A stretch of DNA of 64,000 bases, taken from assembly GCA_032358165.1 (NCBI GenBank), contig JAALGY010000014.1, forward strand, positions 372,001 to 436,000, given 5' to 3'. The stretch's first letter is position 1. Every line of letters begins with the position of its first letter. Position numbers and translations under genes: made by a program. The notes under the pieces were generated by a model. That model was given only the letters and a program-made list of their open reading frames with translations, did no database searches and had not been told where the DNA came from. Of this stretch, positions 58,074 through 64,000 are shown piece by piece. This DNA comes from Diplosphaera chodatii. Lineage: Eukaryota; Chlorophyta; Trebouxiophyceae; Prasiolales; Stichococcaceae.

Positions 58074-60063
58074 TCAACCAACGCGCTGCGCAGCGATGCT
58101 CACACGCAGGGGCGGGAACCTGTAAACATGGTAAGCTACAATGGGCTCAAGCTCGGAAAAAGTAAGCTGCAGCGTAGCAGCTGCTCAAGCATGCAATCAG
58201 AGCACGCCCATGCTCTGATTGCATGAGCATGCCCAAGGTAGGCTTGCACTTTGGCTAAACCCTGCATGACGTTCAGCACTGCGCACCTGAACACTGTGAG
58301 GTCGCCGTCGACGTACTGCACCTGCAGCGGTACAGCAGCACGAGTGGAAGAATCACAGCAGCACATCACCAAGCAGGTGTACAGCAGAAGGCTGACACTC
58401 CACCACACCAGACAGGCACCACAATCTAGCATGATTGGGTGGGTCACCGGGAATGACGCCAGGCCGTCAAAGAAGAATGCGCGTCCCAGCCGAGAGACAA
58501 GTCCATCCCACCCTTTCGACGCTGCACCACAACACATGCACATCAGGATGCCAGCTGGCGCCCCCAGTGGATCAAGGGACATCAACAGCTTGAGGGACGG
58601 CAGTGTGCCTGCGCACCTGACCACACGCTCCAGGAGGCAGGAGGCAGGAGGCAGGAGGCAGGCCGGACTGACCTGCTTCAGGGCTGATGTCGGGGCGCAG
58701 CGGCTCCGCGGCCCCGCGGTCCACCCAGAAGCGGTCGAAGCGCAGCGACAGCGCGCCGTCCGGGCGGCTGCCCAGCGTGCCCGCCGCGCTCAGCCAGCCG
58801 CTGCCCAGGCCCAGCGGCAGCCTGTAGCCCACGTTGCTGCAGGGGGCAGCCGTGCACAGTCAGGACACAGCCGAGTGCACCGCGACCGCCAGTCTTGTGG
58901 GCGTGCCACGTCGTCCAGAGCTGCCCAACCGGTGCCTCCATTCCAGTGAGCGCATGGCGCAGACAGCAGAGTTGGCATGTGCCACAGCCTGCAGGTGTCA
59001 TACAACGCCATGGGGTCCAGCGCATCAGCAGCACACATGAGCAGCAGGCGCCAAAGCCCCACCTGTACAGCTGGTCGCCCTGTAGCGTGTAGCGCACCGG
59101 GTCAAAGCGGGTCCCCATCAGGCCGCTGAGCGTGCGGATGTGCGGCGCATAAAACACCTGTGCATGAACGTTGCTGTGCCGATGTATCGCTTAACAGCAG
59201 CGCTTCCACGGATGTACTGTGTACTGCAGCACCGTCCGCGTTGCTGCGCTCGCTGAGCCAGCACCAGCTAGCGACAATGCAGTGTTCACAGGGCAACGCC
59301 TAGGTCGTGGCCGTTGGGGAATTGCCTGCTGTCGTGGTGCCATCGGTCACTGACACAAGATGATACGCGTGATTGCCGACGTGTGTGCTAATCTGTGTGG
59401 TCGGCTGGCATGTGTGCACGCTTCACGCAGTTTCTCAAACTGCGCACCTCCCAGGCGCCCTGGCCCAGGCGGAAGGTGGCTGACGCGGGGTCTGCTGCCG
59501 TGCTGCTGGCGATCAGGGCGTCCACAGCCGCTGGCATGCCCGGTTGCGGCTCGTAGTTGCTGTGACCGTCTGCTAAGAGTTGCAGCACCTGCGGACCAGG
59601 AAGGCCACTTGTAGGCATGCCAGCGCGCACAGACCACAAAGCACAAGCGTACATAAACATGATGGCAGTCCACGAAGCACATCACACGCGCACTCAGCCA
59701 CGGAGCCTCGTGGCAATCTGACAAAAAAGGGCATCGTCCTCTTTGCAGCACCTGCTGCCTTGCGCTGTTGTCATCCGCGGCGGTTGCAGCACCAGCCTCC
59801 TGCTTCAACGCTGGTGCTGAAACCTGCCGGAGCAACTGCGTGCTGCTCGAAGCATGCCCCAGGCCTCGATCTGCAGGCCGAGGGGCTGACTGCGCTGCGC
59901 ACTGCGCAGGCGGTGCGGGCTGCGCCTGCTGCGGCAGCGAGGCTGCAGCTCGCCTGGGGTGCCGCACTCTGGTCGCCGCTGAGCGCTTGCTGGACGAGTA
60001 CGCGGCTGCGCTTGCTCCCGCATGATCGGTGTTGACGCCGCTGGAAGTGCTGCGCATCATCAT
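58074..60063 (-). CDS. Plastid lipid-associated protein / fibrillin (PAP family)
   Basis: Lipocalin-like protein of plastoglobules or thylakoids that binds plastid lipids. Seven exons on the minus strand: 60063-59752, 59588-59448, 59157-59063, 58836-58673, 58608-58448, 58321-58287, 58119-58074 (317 aa). The first exon is an Ala/Ser/Arg-rich transit peptide (MMMRSTSSGVNTDH...). The PAP domain follows: LGQGAWEVFYAPHIRTLSGL, GTRFDPVRYTLQGDQLY, LGLGSGWLSAAGTLGSR, LSLRFDRFWVD with LRPDISPE, GRAFFFDGLASFPVQYVDGD with LTVFRFPPL, ending SIAAQRVG. The pattern of FAPHI...TRFDPV and FDRFWVD suggests the FBN10/PAP12-like branch rather than classical fibrillin 1, but this is inference. Exons 6 (35 nt) and 7 (46 nt) are very small. 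Confidence 0.9.
58190..58225. repeat. Perfect 15-bp inverted repeat (hairpin) in the last fibrillin intron
   Basis: Arms 58190-58204 (CATGCAATCAGAGCA) and 58211-58225 are exact reverse complements around a 6-nt loop. It lies in the intron between exons 6 and 7 of the fibrillin gene. Confidence 0.9.
58632..58662. repeat. Heptamer tandem repeat (AGGAGGC)n
   Basis: Four exact units of AGGAGGC plus three bases, in fibrillin intron 4 just after the exon ending at 58673 (minus strand sense GCCTCCT). Confidence 0.9.
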
Positions 60064-61422
60064 GTCGGGCGCGGCGGTGCATGCGCGACCGGCCAGCACC
60101 CAGCCCCTTCCACACTGACTCACGGTGAGTTACCGGCCGCAAGCGCAGCTATTGGTGTTGCAGCCCTGACTGGCCGAGGAACAAGACATATCGTATAGCG
60201 CAGGGCCACAGACCACCAGCTGATTGTCCGTGCTGCATGCTACTGCCATGCAACAACCACCGCCGCTGCACCGTCATCATGTGTGATTTCATCGCGGTCT
60301 GAAGTGATGCAAGACGAGTGTCAGTACATGTTGCTGCACAACGATTTGCATATGCGAGGGAGCTTGTCTGCTGGCCAGGTGCACCTGTGTAGGGCTGTGC
60401 AGTCATGCATGTGGCTGCGCATACAGCGCCGAATGTGTCATCAGATGCGGCACCACGAGCCTTACATGACATGGCTCACAGCACGCAGGATGCTGGCTGG
60501 ACAGCGGCCATGCCCTGTGCCGTCTGATTGCTCATGCTCTCAGATCATCACATCATCAATGGTGAAGAACAGGCTTTAAGTCTTGATCTATTGGGAAGAT
60601 AACTGCATCATGCCAGACAGCCTCTTCAGGTCCACCACAAGTCTGTCGCCTTCCTGACAGTATTCGCATCACCCACATGGTTCGGCTGTACTTCTTTGGC
60701 TGGCTAGGTACGGCTGGTCCGTAAGCTCACTTGCTTGTCATCGATCACTCAATGCACAGTGCAGAGCACCCGCCGCTGCAGCCAGCCGCCTCCACCGCAG
60801 CCCCCGCTGCCGCAGCTGCCACCGCCGCTGCCGCCGCCATCGCACTTGCTGCCGAAGAGCAGCATCAATGGGGCTTCACCACGTCCAGCGGCGGCGCTTG
60901 TACTACCTGGATCCGCACACTGAGATGTCAGGGGTGGTATTATCAGAGTGCCAAACCTCCTGACGCGTCAAGGTGCGCAGTGTCAGCCAGCACTCAGGGC
61001 GGCTGCAGGGCATCCGTACGGGACGACCAGTGCGGTGCCGCCCGCTGCGTAGGCCACAGCAGGATATGGCAAAGCCGTGGCCGGCCTGAACATCACCGCA
61101 TACTGAACGGCTTGTGCGGTGTGTCCGGTCTCTGGCTGGCGGGCTGCTGGTCATGTGACCGTAGCCCGGCCGTCTGGCTGCAGTGCTGCTGCTCGGTGGG
61201 AGCGGGGCGGCTTGCTGGGCCTGCGGGGCATGCAGGGCCACTGGTGCAGTGACCCGCTGAAACGCAGCGAAGGGCAGCACTGCAACATAGAGCAATGTGC
61301 AGCTCTGCATGGCTGCTTGGACTGTGCGCAAATTCAAAATGTTTGGGGAAAAACATAGGCAAGCTGTGGTGGCGTACATGCACCACCAATCAGTGTGGCA
61401 GCCACGCTCGCCTGGGGCTCAT
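60064..61422. other. Gene-poor region upstream of the fibrillin gene
   Basis: Contains the fibrillin promoter. A plus-strand stretch at about 60780-60930 has exon-like composition (Ala- or Pro-rich depending on frame, then RRRLYYLDPHTE in one frame) but lacks a convincing partner exon or family match. Nothing else recognised. Confidence 0.35.
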
Positions 61423-61450
61423 CTCTACCAGTGGAACACTCAATATATTG
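61423..61450 (+). repeat. Left terminal inverted repeat
   Basis: 28 bp, exact reverse complement of 62727-62754. Its inner 10 bases are the palindrome CAATATATTG. Confidence 0.95.
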
Positions 61451-62726
61451 GCAATAAAAGTGGCGCAACACCCAATATATTGGTCTGGTTCCCACAATAT
61501 ATTTAGATCACAGTCAGAACCCAATATATTGGGCCGCTGACCCAATAAAAATGTTGCCACTTAAATAAGATTGAGCAAGGGGGTCAATCATTCCGATGTC
61601 GGGGCCGTGAACCTCAATATATTCCGCATGGAAAATATATTGAGAGACGTGACTTCGCGTATTGACAGCGCATGTCAATATTGAGTGTCAAGGTCAATAT
61701 TCCCGGGAGTCAACGTCAATAAAGTTTGAGTGTTGAATTGAGGGTCAATATATTGTGCTCACTGCCAATATTCCCAGAATTTACTCCGTCACTTTGATGC
61801 AAACTCGTCAAGCGAGTGCTTCGAGTGCTTCTGACGTTTTACTCTCAGATGCCATGAGCTTGTGATGATAGCCGGGAAGTGCCGACAGTGAATTAGCGAG
61901 TTACCCTGTCGACGGGCGCAAAGGGGATATTCTAAGGGCAGAAAGGCGATGCTAATTACTTAGAAGGGTTTGCCGATCAGCACTTGGGCTGTTGCACAGC
62001 CTTGTCACATATTGCGACGGCACTTGCACCTCACTTTGGTCTGATCGATGCCCGGCACGGCCACACTCGTTACGGCGTGCGAGTTGCTCACCGTTCATAC
62101 TACTGAGGCAACGCGTGGGCAGATCACCGGCATCTGCGGCAACCTCGTGACAACTATCTGCTCCGCGGCAACCCACGCGCGGCGTCTGGCGCCGCACAAT
62201 GCAGCACCGTGAAATGCAATCTCAGCTACGTCTAGTGGCACTTGAAGCGAGCTGAATGCGGCGTGATGCTGCTGCGCAGTGTGCGTAATGGCACCTGTTG
62301 TTGCCACGTGACAAACCGCTTTTGCACGCACCGCACAGCCGCCTACCGCTGCGCCAGATGCTTTGCAGCCTACAACCTCTGCATATATGCGTCCTGCACA
62401 TGCGCAGCTGCCGCATAGCCAACTGTAAGATAGCTAACCGTTTTGTCAGATCTGAAACTTCGGGCAGTGACGACGACGCGCACGGGCCAGCAATGCCGTC
62501 TGCGGCTTTTTCCGATACAAAGGCTGCATTACCCTCTGCATTGCGATACTGATCTACACATGCGCTGCCAATGTACCGTCCCTGCATTCGCGATTGGATG
62601 GCCAATATATTGCCGAGCCGGGCGACTGCGTATTGAGCCAGAAGATATTGCCTCAATAAAAGTGACAGGGCAATATATCGAGTATGACACCTGGTTCCAG
62701 GTCCGTATTGAGTCCAATATATTGAG

Positions 62727-62754
62727 CAATATATTGAGTGTTCCACTGGTAGAG
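62727..62754 (-). repeat. Right terminal inverted repeat
   Basis: 28 bp, exact reverse complement of 61423-61450. Another CAATATATTG lies two bases inside it, at 62715-62724. Confidence 0.95.
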
Positions 62755-63761
62755 CATACCACACCGTGGCCCCCTGAGGGCTGGATGTGATGCGCCACGC
62801 TCCAGGGCAAGCCTGCTGGCAGACTGCCTCTGCAGCCCCGCATGATCGATCGGCAGAGCTCCGCTGACGGTTCAACATGCGCAGCCAATCTCTTTGCATG
62901 CTACAAGCTCTATACAAACTCTGAGCCATCACTCCTGCATGCTGCTCGCGTTGCACGGCATGCATGTCAGCGATGATCACACCGCCAGACCGTGGTGCAC
63001 GTCCAGACACTCCTGCTGTACAGTCAAATTGGATGTGTGAGCGTTCTGAGACACGTTGAAGTTTCATGGTCACCTCGATTGGCGGACCAGACCGCGACAC
63101 GAGTGTGCTGATGGTTTTTGGCCGACAGCCAGGATCTCACTCCTGCACGCTCCTCCGTCTACAGGCAGCAATTCAGGAGTTATTAAGGCTATCATACATG
63201 CGCGGCACCTGACGGTATGGGGCCCTCGATGCTGGCTGCACCTGGACAGCCCGACAACAACAAGGCGATGACCTGCACGTGCTTGGGCAGGGGGACCGAC
63301 AGTGCTTCCAACAGCCTGTCACAGCCTGCATTCTTGCCTGGCACGGCCGGCATAATGTCATGCAACTAATGTACACGTCATTATGTGCACGATGCATCTT
63401 GCGCACACTATGGCGCACTGTGACAACACGTGCACTCGCTCTGCACTACTCTGGGAACATGCGACGAAAGCATCACGTGTAATTTGCTTGCTAATGGACG
63501 CCCGCAGACAGTGTCTTTGCTTACAAGTGACGTCCGTCCGTTGCCAATCAATCATTGCTGAGCATAATATCCAGTCTACACGTCTACGCCATGTGCATTT
63601 GGAACAACGCAGTGGTCTACACATAGCGTACGTAGGTTCCGTGAACATCTGAGTGCCAGCTTGCCAACAAGAGGCCCCACTCATGTACAAGGCTATAATA
63701 TCTGTCCGTATACATAGGACTCAGGACGGAAACGTTTCTTGCATCGATCCACACTGTGTCA
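62755..63761. other. Gene-poor region right of the transposon
   Basis: About 1 kb of moderate GC with only short frames on both strands. No family, RNA gene or repeat recognised. Confidence 0.35.
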
Positions 63762-63887
63762 GCCGCCGCCGCCGCCGCCACCCCCACCGCAACCACCGCC
63801 GCCGCCGCCGCCGCAACCGCCGCCATCGCCGCCGCCGTCACCACCGCCGTCGCCGCCACCACCGCTGCCACCGCCGCAGCAGCCGCT
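63762..63887. repeat. CCG/CCA/CCT trinucleotide tract (Pro-rich in one frame)
   Basis: About 125 bp of imperfect CCG repeats. On the plus strand one frame reads a Pro run with Ser and Gln and then LDGTASLCGAGWYAP. That could be the exon of a Pro-rich wall protein, but the window ends before this can be tested; on the minus strand it reads as poly-Gly. Confidence 0.7.
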
Positions 63888-64000
63888 TGATGGCACTGCA
63901 TCGCTGTGCGGCGCAGGCTGGTATGCGCCATAGGTGCCCCCCACAACTTCTCCGGCTGCAGTGAAGGCTGTGGGGTAATACCCTGGCGATGCTGCGGCGG

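Larger units (their letters stand above)
61423..62754. mobile_element. Non-autonomous terminal-inverted-repeat DNA transposon, 1,332 bp
   Basis: Ends 61423-61450 and 62727-62754 are perfect 28-bp inverted repeats (CTCTACCAGTGGAACACTCA followed by ATATATTG). The element is flanked on both sides by CAT (61420-61422 and 62755-62757), which fits a 3-bp target-site duplication. Both subterminal zones are AT-rich against the GC-rich host and carry many copies of the 10-bp palindrome CAATATATTG (exact at 61441, 61473, 61522, 61746, 62603, 62715, 62727) and partial forms, plus a direct repeat CAATAAAAGTG at 61452 and 62655. No transposase or domain is encoded in the middle. Three-base duplications with subterminal repeat arrays resemble CACTA/EnSpm or PIF/Harbinger derivatives, but the terminal bases are not typical for either, so the superfamily is open. 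Confidence 0.85.

Noticed and set aside
60731..61252. Plus open frame of 173 codons with an Ala run
   Set aside because: Composition follows CCG/GCC repeats; no domain, and it does not connect to other exons.
62222..63100. 292-codon minus-strand open frame across the right end of the transposon
   Set aside because: Runs from host flank through the inverted repeat into the element; composition is random and no transposase motif is present.
63739..63933. Pro-rich open frame as a wall-protein gene
   Set aside because: Could equally be a microsatellite; the window ends before any second exon, so it is listed only as a repeat.

Overview
This is a stretch of nuclear DNA from a GC-rich, intron-dense photosynthetic eukaryote, most likely a chlorophyte green alga. 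There are no operons, no bacterial promoters and almost no uninterrupted reading frame longer than one exon. Genes are chains of short exons (about 30-300 nt) separated by mostly 70-250 nt introns, nearly all GT-AG with a pyrimidine-rich ...TGCAG acceptor. The proteins are of plant type: plastid enoyl-ACP reductase, fibrillin, CDPK, PRA1, a plant DDT-PHD protein and a lambda-like GST. I built gene models by hand by joining exons so that reading phase and the known family pattern both hold. In the complete models every exon junction keeps frame.

Layout, left to right: RSH-like hydrolase-fold protein (-, cut by the left edge); enoyl-ACP reductase (+); Mpv17/PMP22 (-); CD2BP2/LIN1-like U5 snRNP protein (+); membrane-anchored diacylglycerol kinase with two C1 domains (-); lambda/omega-type GST (+); calcium-dependent protein kinase (-); VPS45 (+); a 1.5 kb stretch without a convincing gene; NOSIP (+); uridine ribohydrolase (-); mitochondrial CoA-type carrier (+); PRA1 (-); TraB (+); a very large chromatin gene (+, 41 exons, about 2,729 aa); plastid fibrillin (-); then about 4 kb of gene-poor DNA holding a 1.33 kb terminal-inverted-repeat element and a CCG microsatellite. 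Neighbours alternate strand almost perfectly, so promoters are shared by divergent pairs and 3' ends face each other.

The most interesting item is the gene at 42054-57516. Its N-terminal two thirds follow plant PTM (AT-hook, DDT, WHIM/WSD, PHD, Cys-rich PTM block, two more PHDs). It then continues in frame into three bromodomains, each with the acetyl-lysine Asn. That makes a BPTF/NURF301-like chromatin reader built on a plant PTM scaffold. Other items: at least seven likely GC-AG introns in seven different genes; a 52-bp tandem duplication that copies a GC-type splice donor in the DGK gene; a non-autonomous DNA transposon with perfect 28-bp inverted ends, a CAT target duplication and arrays of the palindrome CAATATATTG; a CDPK whose HRD motif reads IRD; an RSH-like domain whose hydrolase HD pair is lost; and a CD2BP2-like protein ending in an aromatic OCRE-like repeat where GYF would be expected.

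The genes do not form a pathway cluster. They are housekeeping genes for lipid metabolism (ENR, DGK, fibrillin, CoA carrier), membrane traffic (VPS45, PRA1), signalling (CDPK, RSH), RNA and protein control (CD2BP2, NOSIP), nucleoside salvage and chromatin.
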